This document shows, one piece after another, positions 49,956 to 59,620 of a DNA stretch of 63,803 nt; the first letter of the stretch is position 1, and every line of letters begins with the position of its first letter. The DNA comes from SHZL01 sp963784425 (GTDB taxonomy: Bacteria > Pseudomonadota > Gammaproteobacteria > Xanthomonadales > SZUA-36). Location of the stretch: assembly GCA_963784425.1 (NCBI GenBank), contig CAWARM010000009.1, positions 1 to 63,803 of the forward strand, written 5' to 3'. Under the pieces are notes generated by a model that saw nothing but the letters and a program-made list of their open reading frames with translations, made no database searches and was not told the origin of the DNA. The translations under genes were made by a program, and so were the position numbers.

Positions 49956-51785
49956 TTAATGCAAGGCTTTGAAGATCTGCTCCGCTAACAAGCGGTTGAT
50001 GCCGGGTACGCTGGACAACTCATCAATGCCGGCTTTGCCCACGCCCTGCAGCCCGCCAAAATGGTTGAGCAATTGGCGGCGCCGCTTTGGCCCTACTCCT
50101 GGAACGTCTTCGAGAGTTGACCGGGTAGTGGACTTGTTGCGGCGGCCGCGATGACCCGTGATGGCAAAGCGGTGCGCCTCGTCACGAATCTGTTGTGCCA
50201 AATGTGAGGCCGGTGACGCAGGGCCTGGAAACAACGAGGGTTCCGGCGCAGGGCGCACCCACTCCTCGAAGCCGGGACGACGCGCAGGCCCCTTGGCTAT
50301 CCCGACCAGCATGATGGCCGACAAGCCCAGTTCCGCCATCACGTCGATTGCCTGTTGCAATTGGCCTTTACCCCCGTCGATCAGCACCAGGTCCGGCAGA
50401 GCGCCCTCGCCCGCCTGCATTCTCGCGTAACGCCTGGTGAGAACCTGGCGCATGGCCGCGTAGTCATCTCCCGGCGTGATGTCCTTCAGATTGAAACGGC
50501 GATAACGTGACTTGACCGGGCCGCTGCTGTCGAACACTACACAGGAACCCACAGCCTGGTTTCCCGATGTGTGCGAAATATCAAAACACTCGATGGACCG
50601 AGGCTGTTCATCGAGCCGCAGCAGGGCCTGTAAAGCTTCGAACTGCCGGCTAATGCTCGCCAGCCCGGCAAGGCGAAGACCAAGAGACTCCCGGGCATTC
50701 TGCGCCGCCAGTTGCAGCATCTTGCGCCGGTCACCTCGCGGGCGGGACTGGATTGCAACTTTTCTGCCCGCAGCAAGGGAGAACGCGGCTTGCAGTATCC
50801 CGGGATCCGATACGGGGTGGGAAAGCACCAATTGCTCCGGCGGAATGCGTTCACGGTAGTACTGGCCGAGAAACGCTTCCAGTACTTCCGCCGCTTCATG
50901 CTGCTCGGCCTGGCTGGGAAAAAAACTCCGTTGGCCGAGGTTGCGGCCGTTGCGGTACGACACTACCTGCACGCAACTCTTGCCCTGCTCCTGGGCAACG
51001 GCGATGAAATCCAGGTTGCCGCTTCCGCCGGAAACAAACTGTTGGGCATGCATTTGCTTCAGGGTATTGATCTGGTCCCGGTAGACTGCCGCAGCCTCAT
51101 ACTCCCGTTGTCCGGCGGCCAGTTCCATGCGGCGGATCAGGCGCTCGATGATTTTTTGATCCTTTCCGGCCAGGAACAAGCTGGCATCACTGACTTGTTC
51201 CGCGTAGTCACTGGCATTGACAAAACCCACGCACGGAGCAGTACAACGTTTAATCTGGTGCTGCAGGCAGGGCCGCTGGCGATGGCTGAAATAGCTGTCC
51301 TCGCAGTTGCGCAAGCGGAACAATTTCTGGATCAGGCTGATGCTTTCCCGCACCGAGCCTGCTGACGGGTATGGGCCAAAGTAGCGCTGCGCGCGATCCC
51401 GTGTGCCACGGTGGAAAGCGATACGGGGAAACTCATGTCCGCTGGTAATGACAATCCACGGATAGGATTTGTCGTCACGCAGCAGGATGTTGTAGCGCGG
51501 CTTGAGCGACTTGATCCACTCGTTTTCAAGCAGCAGTGCATCGCCCTCACTGCGGGTCAGGCTGATTTCGATGGACTGGATGCGCGCGATCATGCGCATG
51601 ATGCGCTCCACCTTCGGGCTGGCATCAAAATAGCTCCCAACCCGCTGGCGCAAATTCCTGGCTTTGCCCACGTACAGGGCGAGACCGGTTTCATCCCGCA
51701 TCAGGTACACCCCCGGACGCTTGGGCAGGCGTGCCGCAAAGGCCTTGCCGTCAAATTCTGGTGAGGGGGAATCTGTGCGCATCAT
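49956..51785 (-). CDS. uvrC: Excinuclease ABC subunit C
   Basis: The 609-residue nucleotide-excision-repair nuclease has a GIY-YIG domain at the N-terminus (RPGVYLMRDETGLALYVGKARNLRQRVGSYF), a cysteine-containing linker (RPCLQHQIKRCTAPC), a UVR motif, the RNase H-like part (VLIDGGKGQLQQA) and tandem helix-hairpin-helix at the end (EDVPGVGPKRRRQLLNHFGG). UvrC makes both incisions around UvrAB-marked lesions. It starts at an ATG pair just after a very AT-rich gap. Confidence 0.96.
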   Translation of the reverse strand: MMRTDSPSPEFDGKAFAARLPKRPGVYLMRDETGLALYVGKARNLRQRVGSYFDASPKVERIMRMIARIQSIEISLTRSEGDALLLENEWIKSLKPRYNILLRDDKSYPWIVITSGHEFPRIAFHRGTRDRAQRYFGPYPSAGSVRESISLIQKLFRLRNCEDSYFSHRQRPCLQHQIKRCTAPCVGFVNASDYAEQVSDASLFLAGKDQKIIERLIRRMELAAGQREYEAAAVYRDQINTLKQMHAQQFVSGGSGNLDFIAVAQEQGKSCVQVVSYRNGRNLGQRSFFPSQAEQHEAAEVLEAFLGQYYRERIPPEQLVLSHPVSDPGILQAAFSLAAGRKVAIQSRPRGDRRKMLQLAAQNARESLGLRLAGLASISRQFEALQALLRLDEQPRSIECFDISHTSGNQAVGSCVVFDSSGPVKSRYRRFNLKDITPGDDYAAMRQVLTRRYARMQAGEGALPDLVLIDGGKGQLQQAIDVMAELGLSAIMLVGIAKGPARRPGFEEWVRPAPEPSLFPGPASPASHLAQQIRDEAHRFAITGHRGRRNKSTTRSTLEDVPGVGPKRRRQLLNHFGGLQGVGKAGIDELSSVPGINRLLAEQIFKALH

Positions 51786-51837
51786 TTATGATATATAATG
51801 TATTTAAAACAATATTATATGTAATTAATCTAAGTTT
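51786..51837 (-). promoter_or_regulatory. AT-rich uvrC promoter region
   Basis: This 52-base gap between kdsB and uvrC is almost all A and T. On the minus strand it contains TATAAT (51819-51814) and further TATATA runs nearer the start. No good -35 box is seen at 17 bases. Confidence 0.45.
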
Positions 51838-52608
51838 TTACCTTATTAAATCACGCACCCTTTCCAGGTCTTCCGGCGTGTCAACTCCGGCGGGTATGTG
51901 GCGGCAAGCCTGGGCCATGATGATGCGTCCGCCGTGCTCAAGCACGCGCAGCTGCTCCAGCTTCTCAGCCCGCTCCAGGGGCGTGGGCTGCTGGCGACTG
52001 AAAGTTTGCAAGGCAGACATGCGCCAGGCATAAAGTCCGATATGCCGCTTCCACTCACCGCCCCATTCACAGGCATTGTCCAGCGCCGCCTGAAGGTCCG
52101 TGAAGTCCCGCGGAAATGGAATCACTGAACGGCTGAAGCAAATGGCGGCACCATCCAGGGCGGTGACCACTTTCACAATATTGGGGTCAAGGATTTCCTG
52201 CGGCGTTGTCAGCGGCCAATACAGGCTTGCCAACCGCGCCGCGGGATCGGATGCAAGCAGCATGGCAACCTGGTCCAGGCATTGCGGTGGCATAAGGGGC
52301 TCATCACCCTGCAGGTTGACGATGGTTGTGTCATCCGGCCAAGCCTTGCACACCGCGCATTCGGCGAGACGGTCACTGCCGCTGGCGTGCAAGGCAGAGG
52401 TCATGACTACCTCTGCGCCAAACGCTTCGCACACCCTTTGCACCCGTGCATCATCGGTGGCAATGACCACCGATGCAGCAGCAGACTGCAATGCTCCTTC
52501 GTAAACATGCTGGATTAAGGGCTTGCCGGCAATGTTGACCAGGGGCTTGCCCGGCAAACGCCGGGATGCCATGCGTGCCGGAATCACCACCTGGTAACTG
52601 GCGATCAT
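51838..52608 (-). CDS. kdsB: 3-deoxy-manno-octulosonate cytidylyltransferase
   Basis: The 256-residue enzyme activates KDO with CTP for lipopolysaccharide synthesis. It has the nucleotide-binding opening VVIPARMASRRLPGKPLV, VNLQGDEPLMPP, and ERAEKLEQLRVLEHG near the C-terminus. It overlaps the lpxK end by four bases (ATGA), so the two are translated together. Confidence 0.95.
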   Translation of the reverse strand: MIASYQVVIPARMASRRLPGKPLVNIAGKPLIQHVYEGALQSAAASVVIATDDARVQRVCEAFGAEVVMTSALHASGSDRLAECAVCKAWPDDTTIVNLQGDEPLMPPQCLDQVAMLLASDPAARLASLYWPLTTPQEILDPNIVKVVTALDGAAICFSRSVIPFPRDFTDLQAALDNACEWGGEWKRHIGLYAWRMSALQTFSRQQPTPLERAEKLEQLRVLEHGGRIIMAQACRHIPAGVDTPEDLERVRDLIR

Positions 52609-53672
52609 GGCCCGGAACTTGCCTCAGGGTGTTTGCCGGGCTGGGCGAGCCCCGCATCCAGACGCTGCAAAAACGCGGATTCCCAGGTTGAAGGAAGCAC
52701 TGCCTCAACCGCGAGGAACCATGCGTTGTCCAGGCCCAAACCGCGGCACTTTACGGCATCCTTTTCGGTCATGAGCAGCGGCAAACCCGGTTCCAACGCA
52801 CTGAAATCTTTCCTGGTAAATGTATGGTGATCGGGAAAAGCGTGATTCTTCGTCTGCAATCCGGCCTGCTGCAACACGCGGAAAAAACGATCCGGATTAC
52901 CAATTCCGGCAATGGCGTTCACCCGGCAGCCGGTAAACTGAGACAGGCGCCACTTTTCCGTGCCGTTGAGCGCATGCAGCAAACCCGGGGCGAGCTCCAT
53001 GTTCACCGCAGCGCCAGGCCGGGCTGACAGGTCGCGAGGCACGGACTGACCCGGCACCTCGTCCTGCGCACCATTGATCACGACAAAATCCACACTATTA
53101 AGGCGCGACGGCGGTTCACGCAAAGGGCCTGCCGGCAGCAATTCACCATTGCCGAAACCACGCGCACCGTCCACTACGCAGATTTCGATGGTGCGGGGCA
53201 GACGGTGATGCTGCAAACCGTCATCGGATATGACCAGGTCAGCACCCCGGTCGAACAGGAACTGTGCCGCAGCACAGCGGTCAGCTGCCACCACCACGGG
53301 GGCCCCGCTGCGGCGCGCAATGATCAAGGGCTCATCGCCGATTTCGGCTGGAGATGAATCCTTGCTGACCTCTGCAAGGACGCCCGATGATCTGCCATAG
53401 CCGCGGCTGATCACTGCAGGCCGATAACCGGCCTGGCGGGCTAACTGGCACAAGCGAATGACCAACGGTGTTTTGCCGCTACCCCCTGCGACCACGTTTC
53501 CCACGACCACTATGGCGCGACCCTTCAGTGCTGCAGGTTGACGTGCACTCTTGAGTTTTCGATTCAGCCAGAAACCTGCCCGGTAAACGGGTACCAGGGC
53601 TCTGAGCCAGGTTGGGGGCTTTTCGCCCCCGTACCAGACCTCGTCCAGGAAGCGCTCAAGCTTTGCCCGCAT
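52605..53672 (-). CDS. lpxK: Tetraacyldisaccharide 4'-kinase
   Basis: The 355-residue inner-membrane-associated kinase phosphorylates lipid A precursor. Walker A is GNVVAGGSGKTPLVIRL (residues about 57-73), and the Walker B region reads ADLVISDDGLQHHRLPR. The C-terminus contains FPDHHTFTRKDF and MTEKDAVKC, typical of LpxK. It overlaps msbA upstream by 17 bases and kdsB downstream. Confidence 0.95.
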   Translation of the reverse strand: MRAKLERFLDEVWYGGEKPPTWLRALVPVYRAGFWLNRKLKSARQPAALKGRAIVVVGNVVAGGSGKTPLVIRLCQLARQAGYRPAVISRGYGRSSGVLAEVSKDSSPAEIGDEPLIIARRSGAPVVVAADRCAAAQFLFDRGADLVISDDGLQHHRLPRTIEICVVDGARGFGNGELLPAGPLREPPSRLNSVDFVVINGAQDEVPGQSVPRDLSARPGAAVNMELAPGLLHALNGTEKWRLSQFTGCRVNAIAGIGNPDRFFRVLQQAGLQTKNHAFPDHHTFTRKDFSALEPGLPLLMTEKDAVKCRGLGLDNAWFLAVEAVLPSTWESAFLQRLDAGLAQPGKHPEASSGP

Positions 53673-55431
53673 GGTCCGCCTTTTGCCTGCCGAATTGCAG
53701 ATGATAGAGCGAGGAATATACCCGGCCCCGCTCCAGCAATTCTTTGTGAGTACCCATTTCAGTCACCCTGCCCTGATCCAGTACGATGACCTGATCGGCA
53801 TTTTCAATGGTAGACAAACGGTGCGCAATGACCAGCGTTGTGCGGTGTTTCATGACCTCTGCCAATGCATCCTGTATCACGCGTTCTGACTCGCTATCCA
53901 GCGCGGAAGTCGCTTCGTCGAGAATCAGTATCGGCGCATCCTTGAGCAACGCCCGGGCAATCGCCAGCCGCTGCCTTTGCCCGCCGGAGAGCAGGGTTCC
54001 ATTTTCCCCGACCTGGGTATCGAGCTTCTGCGGCAGACGCTCAACAAACTCGGTAACGTGCGCTGCCCGAGCCGCCCGCTCAATGGCCTCGCGACTGGCG
54101 CCCGCCAGGGCCCCATAGGCGATATTGCCAGCCACCGTATCATTGAACAGCACAACGTCCTGGCTGACCAGGGCAATCTGACTGCGCAGGTTCTCCAACC
54201 GGTAGTCCTGTAACTCGACGCCGTCGAGCAGCACGTGGCCGTCACTGTAGGGATAAAAGCGCGGCAACAATCCGGCCAGGGTAGTCTTGCCACTGCCGGA
54301 ATGCCCTACCAGTGCCACAACACTGCCGGCTGCAACGGTGAAACTGACATTGTGCAGCACCGGAGCATGACTGCTGGGGTAACTGAAGCTGACATTGCGA
54401 AATTCGATATCACCCCGCACCCGGGCGACGGAATAGCTACCGCTATCCTGCTCAGGCTCGAGATCCACTACCTGGAAAATGCTGTCGGCAGCGGCGATGC
54501 CTTTTTGTAGCTGCGACTGCACCGAGGTAAGGCGCTTGAGCGGGGGTATGGTGCCTACCATTGCCCAGAAAATCGTGGTGAAGGTTCCGGCGGAGATGCC
54601 ATTGAGCATTTCCGGCCGGGTGGCAAATATCATCAGCAAGACAATGGCCAGCCCCGCTGCTACCTGCACCATGGACGAACCTGTCAGGTGCGTTATTTCC
54701 ATGCGCATATGCAGGCGACGGGTTTTCTCGTTGACCTTTTCAAAGCGGCGGATCTCGGCTTGCTGGCCCTGGAATACTTTCACCACCCGGTGCCCGGCCA
54801 CGGCTTCTTCGGTCACATGGGACACGTCGCCCATGGAATCCTGGATGCGATGGCTGATGCCGCGAAAACGCTTGCTGATGACGGTAACCAGCAAGCCTAT
54901 CATGGGCACCAGCAACAACATGACCAGGGTCAGCTTCCAGCTATTGGTTACCATCACCGTCACCAGCATGATAACCAGCACCACGTCCCTGAAGGCCGAA
55001 ACGATGGAGTTGGTCGCTGCGTTTGCAACCTGCTCGCTGTTATAGGCCAGCTTGGAAATCAGCTGGCCGGAGCTGAACTTGTCATAAAAAGACGCGGGCA
55101 GGGCCACGTATTGAGCGAACAACTGGTTGCGCAGGTCAGCGACCACCCGCCGCCCCACCCATTCCATGCCGTAGACACCGGCGAAATTACCGATGATGCG
55201 GCCGATGCTGATCAAGGCGATGATGCCGGCGAGCCACAGGCCGAAGGCGGAATCCTTACCGACGAATACACGGTCGATCAGGGGGCCCATGAATTCCACG
55301 AAAGCCGCCTGCATTGCCGCATCCACGCTGACGCCGGCCAGTCCCAGCACGAACATCGGCCAATAACGCCGGGTATAGCCCCACAGCCGAAGGTATATCG
55401 CCATCGACGAAGCCGAGGGCGTTGCAGTCAT
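53656..55431 (-). CDS. msbA: Lipid A export ABC transporter MsbA
   Basis: The 591-residue half transporter has a six-helix membrane domain (about 10-320) and an ATPase domain with Walker A ALVGHSGSGKTTLAG, signature LSGGQRQRLAIARAL and Walker B ILILDEATSALD. It flips lipid A-core across the inner membrane. Its ATG overlaps the exbD stop codon, and lpxK and kdsB follow, an established lipopolysaccharide cluster. Confidence 0.95.
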   Translation of the reverse strand: MTATPSASSMAIYLRLWGYTRRYWPMFVLGLAGVSVDAAMQAAFVEFMGPLIDRVFVGKDSAFGLWLAGIIALISIGRIIGNFAGVYGMEWVGRRVVADLRNQLFAQYVALPASFYDKFSSGQLISKLAYNSEQVANAATNSIVSAFRDVVLVIMLVTVMVTNSWKLTLVMLLLVPMIGLLVTVISKRFRGISHRIQDSMGDVSHVTEEAVAGHRVVKVFQGQQAEIRRFEKVNEKTRRLHMRMEITHLTGSSMVQVAAGLAIVLLMIFATRPEMLNGISAGTFTTIFWAMVGTIPPLKRLTSVQSQLQKGIAAADSIFQVVDLEPEQDSGSYSVARVRGDIEFRNVSFSYPSSHAPVLHNVSFTVAAGSVVALVGHSGSGKTTLAGLLPRFYPYSDGHVLLDGVELQDYRLENLRSQIALVSQDVVLFNDTVAGNIAYGALAGASREAIERAARAAHVTEFVERLPQKLDTQVGENGTLLSGGQRQRLAIARALLKDAPILILDEATSALDSESERVIQDALAEVMKHRTTLVIAHRLSTIENADQVIVLDQGRVTEMGTHKELLERGRVYSSLYHLQFGRQKADHAGKA

Positions 55432-55856
55432 TCCTTCTTTCCGCTGGACCGGTCGGTAGCGATTGACAGATCGGTGAATCCTAACTGAGCCGCTACATCC
55501 ATGGCCGTGACCACGAAGTGATGCGGGGTTTCGCGATCTGCGCGTAAGACCAGCGGTACCTTACGATTGTCACCGACCTCTTGCGTGAAAGCAGCAATCA
55601 AGGTTTCCTGCCGGTCATCCACCAGTTCCTGGTCGTTCAGATACATCTTGCCCTCTTTATCAATGACCAGTTCCAGCCGTTTCGCCGGGTCTGCCAGCTC
55701 CGCCTCCGCACTGGCTTCCGGCAGCGTGATCTTCATTGAAGCCGGGCGTTCGAACGTGGTACTCACCATGAAAAAAAGCAGCAAAATAAACACCACGTCA
55801 ATCAGCGACGTGAGGTCGATGGTCAGCTCCTCGCCGGTGCGTTTGCGGAAGTTCAC
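55428..55856 (-). CDS. exbD: ExbD/TolR-family biopolymer transport protein
   Basis: The 142-residue protein has one N-terminal helix with the functional aspartate (LTSLIDVVFILLLFFMVSTTF) and a periplasmic domain with NDQELVDDRQETL and VPLVLRADRETPHHF. It pairs with the ExbB-like protein to couple the proton gradient to outer-membrane work. The start is a GTG at 55856, three bases after the exbB stop codon. Confidence 0.92.
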   Translation of the reverse strand: MNFRKRTGEELTIDLTSLIDVVFILLLFFMVSTTFERPASMKITLPEASAEAELADPAKRLELVIDKEGKMYLNDQELVDDRQETLIAAFTQEVGDNRKVPLVLRADRETPHHFVVTAMDVAAQLGFTDLSIATDRSSGKKE

Positions 55857-55859
55857 GAG

Positions 55860-56498
55860 TCAGCCGCCCGGAACACGGTTGCTGAGTTGTGCCACGTTGC
55901 CTTGCTCAATTGCTTCAATCAGGCTGATCGCCTCTACTTCCATTGACACCACGTACTCTTCCACCCTGCCTTTGAAGTAGCGGTAGAAAAAATAGGCCGG
56001 AATGGCGACGGTCAGCCCACCCGCCGTAGTAATCAATGCGACGGATATGCCGCCGGCCAATTGGTCTGCATGGCCTGCGCCATGTTTTACGATGGCTGAA
56101 AAAACCTGGATCATGCCAAGCACCGTGCCGTACAAACCGAGCAAGGGTGAAATGCCAGCTATCGTTCCCAGCGCGTTAAGGAAACGATCGAGTTCGTGGA
56201 CCACGTGCCGCCCCGTGTCTTCAACGGCTTCTTTGATCAGTTCTCTTGGCCGGTGCCGGTTGGCCAGCGCGGCGGCGAGGACACGCCCCAGTGGTGAACC
56301 GTCGCGCAGTTGTTCGATGTGCCGTTTGTCCAGCTCATGCCGCGACGCCCATTCCTGCACCTGGGCGGAGAGGTGGGGCGGGATGACCTTGCTGGCCCGC
56401 AAGGTCCAGAAACGCTCGGCGACTATAGCTACGGCAAGAATGGAGCAAAGAATGATGGGCGCCATGACCCAGCCGCCAGCGTAGATGATTTCGAGCAC
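55860..56498 (-). CDS. exbB: ExbB/TolQ/MotA-family proton channel protein
   Basis: The 212-residue protein has three helices with the conserved regions LDRFLNALGTIAGISPLLGLYGTVLGMIQVF (parts of the channel helices) and GGISVALITTAGGLTVAIPAYFFYRYF. The start is a GTG with AAGGAG nine bases upstream. Its place between comEC and exbD next to msbA is common in gammaproteobacteria. The partner energised by it is not evident here. Confidence 0.92.
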   Translation of the reverse strand: MLEIIYAGGWVMAPIILCSILAVAIVAERFWTLRASKVIPPHLSAQVQEWASRHELDKRHIEQLRDGSPLGRVLAAALANRHRPRELIKEAVEDTGRHVVHELDRFLNALGTIAGISPLLGLYGTVLGMIQVFSAIVKHGAGHADQLAGGISVALITTAGGLTVAIPAYFFYRYFKGRVEEYVVSMEVEAISLIEAIEQGNVAQLSNRVPGG

Positions 56499-56504
56499 GT
56501 GTTT

Positions 56505-58910
56505 TCACTCCTTTGATTGCAGGCAATCCGAATGATACATGCGGCGCCGGACAGAGGCCATTACCGCCATCACCTGTGCCAGGCTGTCAGGGGCAGAAAT
56601 CTGCCGCCGGCCAGCGCCACGGCGCCTGCTGGACCTTGCGTGCGCTGTAACTCCGCATGCTGCCATCCGCCGCCAATCCACGCGGATAGCCCCACAGGCG
56701 TCGGTCGACCACAGGGGAATGCCATGTTCAAGATAGCGCTGCCGGGTTTCAGGGCGTGGAAAGCCAAACCGGTTGCCCAGCCCCGTGGTTGCCACGGCGA
56801 TGAGAGGTTGCACATGCTCCAGGAACTCTGCGCTGGAAGACGATTTGCTGCCGTGGTGCGGCACCAGCAGTACCAGGTGCGAGCCTATGCCCTGGCGCAC
56901 GAGGCGATCCTCAATTGGGCTGGAGATATCGCCGGGCAACAGGACCGAGGATTTGCCAAACCTTATGCTCACGACGCAGGAGCTGTCATTGCGAATGTAA
57001 GGCAGGTAGGGAGACGGGTGCAGCACCTGGAAACTGATGCCGTCCCAGGCCCACTCCAGACCTTGCCTGCACTTCGCCAGCTCGCCCCCTGCAACTGACA
57101 AATTGGCAACTGACAAGTTGGCATGCACCAGTGCGTGCGGAAAGAGTTCCATGAGCCGGTTTAACCCGCCGGCGTGGTCCATGTCACCGTGGCTGATGAG
57201 GATGCGATCCGGGGACCGGTACCCCGATTGCAGAATGGCCGGCACCATCACCTGGTCGACCAGGTTGAATTCCCGGCCGTCACCCGGACCGCTGTCGTAG
57301 ACCAGCAAATGCTCGCTGGAGCCCACCAGCACTGCAGTACCCTGCCCGACATCCAGCACGTCAAGACGCAACGACCCCACGGAGGGGCGCGGGAACGGCG
57401 CGAGCAAAGGCAACAATAAGAGCAGCCCCAGCCAGCGGTGTGGCAGGCCTCGTGGCAGCAACAGCAGTAGTCCACCCAGTGAGGCCACGGCCACGGCCCA
57501 CACCGAGGGCTGGGGTAAAGCCACTGCCGACGACGGCAGTGCAGCCAGCCATTCAAGGGCCAGCAAGAGATACTCCGAACTTGCTCCGGCCAAATAAAAT
57601 GCCAGCAGGGATAGCGTTGTGCAAAGTGGCGCCAGCAGCAGGCCCAGCAGGATCAGCGGCACCGTGATGAAACTCACCCAGGGTATGGCCAGCAAGTTCG
57701 CCGCCAGGCCGGACAAGCTGACCGATTGGAACCACCAGGCGCCGAGCGGCAGCATGAACAAAGTAATGCCCACTTGCGCGCGCAGCATACTGCGCCACCA
57801 GGACTCGTCGTTGGCCGCGCGGTTGGAAAACAGCAGCAGGAGCACCGCGACCGCAGCGAATGACATCCAGAATCCCGCACCCAGCAGGGCGGGCGGATCC
57901 AGCAGCAGCACGGCCGCCATGGCGGTCAGCCACGCCTGCCACAGGTGGGTGGTGCGGCGCGTCGCCAGCATCAGGATGCCCACCATCAACATCACCAGCG
58001 CGCGCACGGTTGATGTTCCAAATCCGGCGAGGGCTGCGTAGACCGTCGCCAGTAACAGGCCGGCAAACATGGCGGCAGGATACGCAAGGCCGCGCATCCA
58101 TGCCGGAGGAATCGCCAGCAGCAGCAAGCGCGCAAGCAAGAAGCCAAACATGGCCGCGAGGCTGACCTGTTGCCCGGATATGGCCAGCAAGTGAGCTGTG
58201 CCGGTGCGGGAGAAAGTCCGGTTCTGCTGCACGGAAAGTTTACTGAGATCAGCGATGGCAAGCGCCAGCACCACTCCCTGTGTCTGCTCGCCCGGCACGG
58301 CCTGCAGAATGAGTGAACGCAGCTTGTTCCGCAGTGCATTCAGATGGGAGCTTATCGAACTGTCCATGCCCTGCAGCTCACCGGCGCGGACCGTCGCCAG
58401 CGCCCCTATGCCTTCAGCGAACAGCCAGCGCTCGCGGTCTGAGCCCTGGAAGTTCACCCGGCCCCAGGGCGGCCTGAGCTGGAGTTGCAGTTGCCAGATC
58501 TCTCCCGGCGCAATGGCAGGCGGGTCGCGATACCAGTAGGCCAGGATGGTGCCGGGCAGCATGGTGTCAGATGGCAGGTTCAGGGGGTGGAAACGGAAGC
58601 GGGTGTATTCGGGATACTGCTGCGGCAGGTCTGCTACGCGTCCTTGTACCGTCAAAGTGCGGCCATTCAGTGCGGCTGGCAGGCGATCCTCAAGCTGGTG
58701 CTGAAATGCAAGGCCGGACCAGCTCAGGCTGAGCAACGCTGCCACGGCCCATGGCGATCGCTGCTTGATCGCCAGCAGCACGATCACCCATGGCAACATG
58801 GCCGCCGCCAACGGCCATACATTCCATCCCTGGATGAACAGAAAGTACCCTGCGAAAACGCCGGCAATGATGCCGGCCGGGAAGCTACGGGCAACACGCC
58901 CGTGCAGCAT
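56505..58910 (-). CDS. comEC: ComEC/Rec2 DNA uptake channel
   Basis: The 801-residue protein combines an N-terminal helix pair and OB-like domain, a competence membrane domain (about 210-490, with LLAISGQQVSLAAMFGFLLARL and GFGTSTVRALVMLMVGI), and a C-terminal metallo-beta-lactamase-like domain (LDVLDVGQGTAVLVGSSEHLLVYDSGPG, ILISHGDMDHAGGLNRLME, LLVPHHGSKSSSS). ComEC imports single-stranded DNA during transformation. A 15-base in-frame duplication gives ANLSVANLSVAGG in the lactamase-like domain. It lies between lolD and exbB. Confidence 0.93.
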   Translation of the reverse strand: MLHGRVARSFPAGIIAGVFAGYFLFIQGWNVWPLAAAMLPWVIVLLAIKQRSPWAVAALLSLSWSGLAFQHQLEDRLPAALNGRTLTVQGRVADLPQQYPEYTRFRFHPLNLPSDTMLPGTILAYWYRDPPAIAPGEIWQLQLQLRPPWGRVNFQGSDRERWLFAEGIGALATVRAGELQGMDSSISSHLNALRNKLRSLILQAVPGEQTQGVVLALAIADLSKLSVQQNRTFSRTGTAHLLAISGQQVSLAAMFGFLLARLLLLAIPPAWMRGLAYPAAMFAGLLLATVYAALAGFGTSTVRALVMLMVGILMLATRRTTHLWQAWLTAMAAVLLLDPPALLGAGFWMSFAAVAVLLLLFSNRAANDESWWRSMLRAQVGITLFMLPLGAWWFQSVSLSGLAANLLAIPWVSFITVPLILLGLLLAPLCTTLSLLAFYLAGASSEYLLLALEWLAALPSSAVALPQPSVWAVAVASLGGLLLLLPRGLPHRWLGLLLLLPLLAPFPRPSVGSLRLDVLDVGQGTAVLVGSSEHLLVYDSGPGDGREFNLVDQVMVPAILQSGYRSPDRILISHGDMDHAGGLNRLMELFPHALVHANLSVANLSVAGGELAKCRQGLEWAWDGISFQVLHPSPYLPYIRNDSSCVVSIRFGKSSVLLPGDISSPIEDRLVRQGIGSHLVLLVPHHGSKSSSSAEFLEHVQPLIAVATTGLGNRFGFPRPETRQRYLEHGIPLWSTDACGAIRVDWRRMAACGVTAHARSSRRRGAGRRQISAPDSLAQVMAVMASVRRRMYHSDCLQSKE
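57091..57120 (-). repeat. 15-bp in-frame tandem duplication inside comEC
   Basis: GCAACTGACAAATTG (57091-57105) is followed by GCAACTGACAAGTTG (57106-57120), one base different. It adds a second copy of the five residues ANLSV to ComEC. Confidence 0.85.
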
Positions 58911-58924
58911 GGATCAGACGCTCC

Positions 58925-59620
58925 TTAAGTCAGCGTGTGGATCTGCCCGAGGCGCAGCTCCAGTTGCCGGTCCATGCGCGCTGCCAGCCTGGTGTCATGC
59001 GTGACCAGCAGCAGGCTGGTTTGTAGCTCGCGATTCAGCTCCAGCAGCAAGTCGTAAACGCTTCCTGCAGTGCGCTCATCAAGGTTTCCGGTTGGTTCGT
59101 CACCCAAAACTACCCGGGGGCCGCCGACCAGGGCGCGCGCGACCGCTGCACGTTGCCGCTCGCCGCCCGATAGCTCACCCGGCTTGTGGTCCAGCCTCTG
59201 CTCCAGGCCCACGCGGCCAAGCAGATCAGCTGCTTTTTGCCTGGCAACCGACACTGCCAGCCCGCGTATGAGCAGAGGCATGGCGACATTTTCCAGCGCA
59301 GTGAATTCCGGTAACAAGTGATGAAACTGGTACACAAACCCGAGGGTGCGATTGCGCATGGCGCCGCGCGCCGCCTCACTTTGGGCCCACAGGGACTGGC
59401 CTTCGATCAGCACTTCGCCACTGTCCGGCCGATCAAGGCCACCGAGGATATGCATCAAGGTGCTTTTCCCGGCTCCGGAAGTTCCAACAACCGCCATGGA
59501 CTGTCCAGCACGGAGCTGCAAGCTGACATCACTCAGCACATCAATTTTTTTCGATCCCTGGTGAAAGGACTTGCTGATATTGCGCGCGTCCAGCACCAGT
59601 TCCGGAGACGTGCTATTCAT
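58925..59620 (-). CDS. lolD: Lipoprotein-releasing ABC transporter ATPase LolD
   Basis: The 231-residue ATPase has Walker A AVVGTSGAGKSTLMHIL, the signature LSGGERQRAAVARALV and Walker B RVVLGDEPTGNLDERT, with the LolD-type FVYQFHHLLPEFTALENV. It powers release of outer-membrane lipoproteins to LolA. It overlaps the lolC end by eight bases. Confidence 0.94.
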   Translation of the reverse strand: MNSTSPELVLDARNISKSFHQGSKKIDVLSDVSLQLRAGQSMAVVGTSGAGKSTLMHILGGLDRPDSGEVLIEGQSLWAQSEAARGAMRNRTLGFVYQFHHLLPEFTALENVAMPLLIRGLAVSVARQKAADLLGRVGLEQRLDHKPGELSGGERQRAAVARALVGGPRVVLGDEPTGNLDERTAGSVYDLLLELNRELQTSLLLVTHDTRLAARMDRQLELRLGQIHTLT

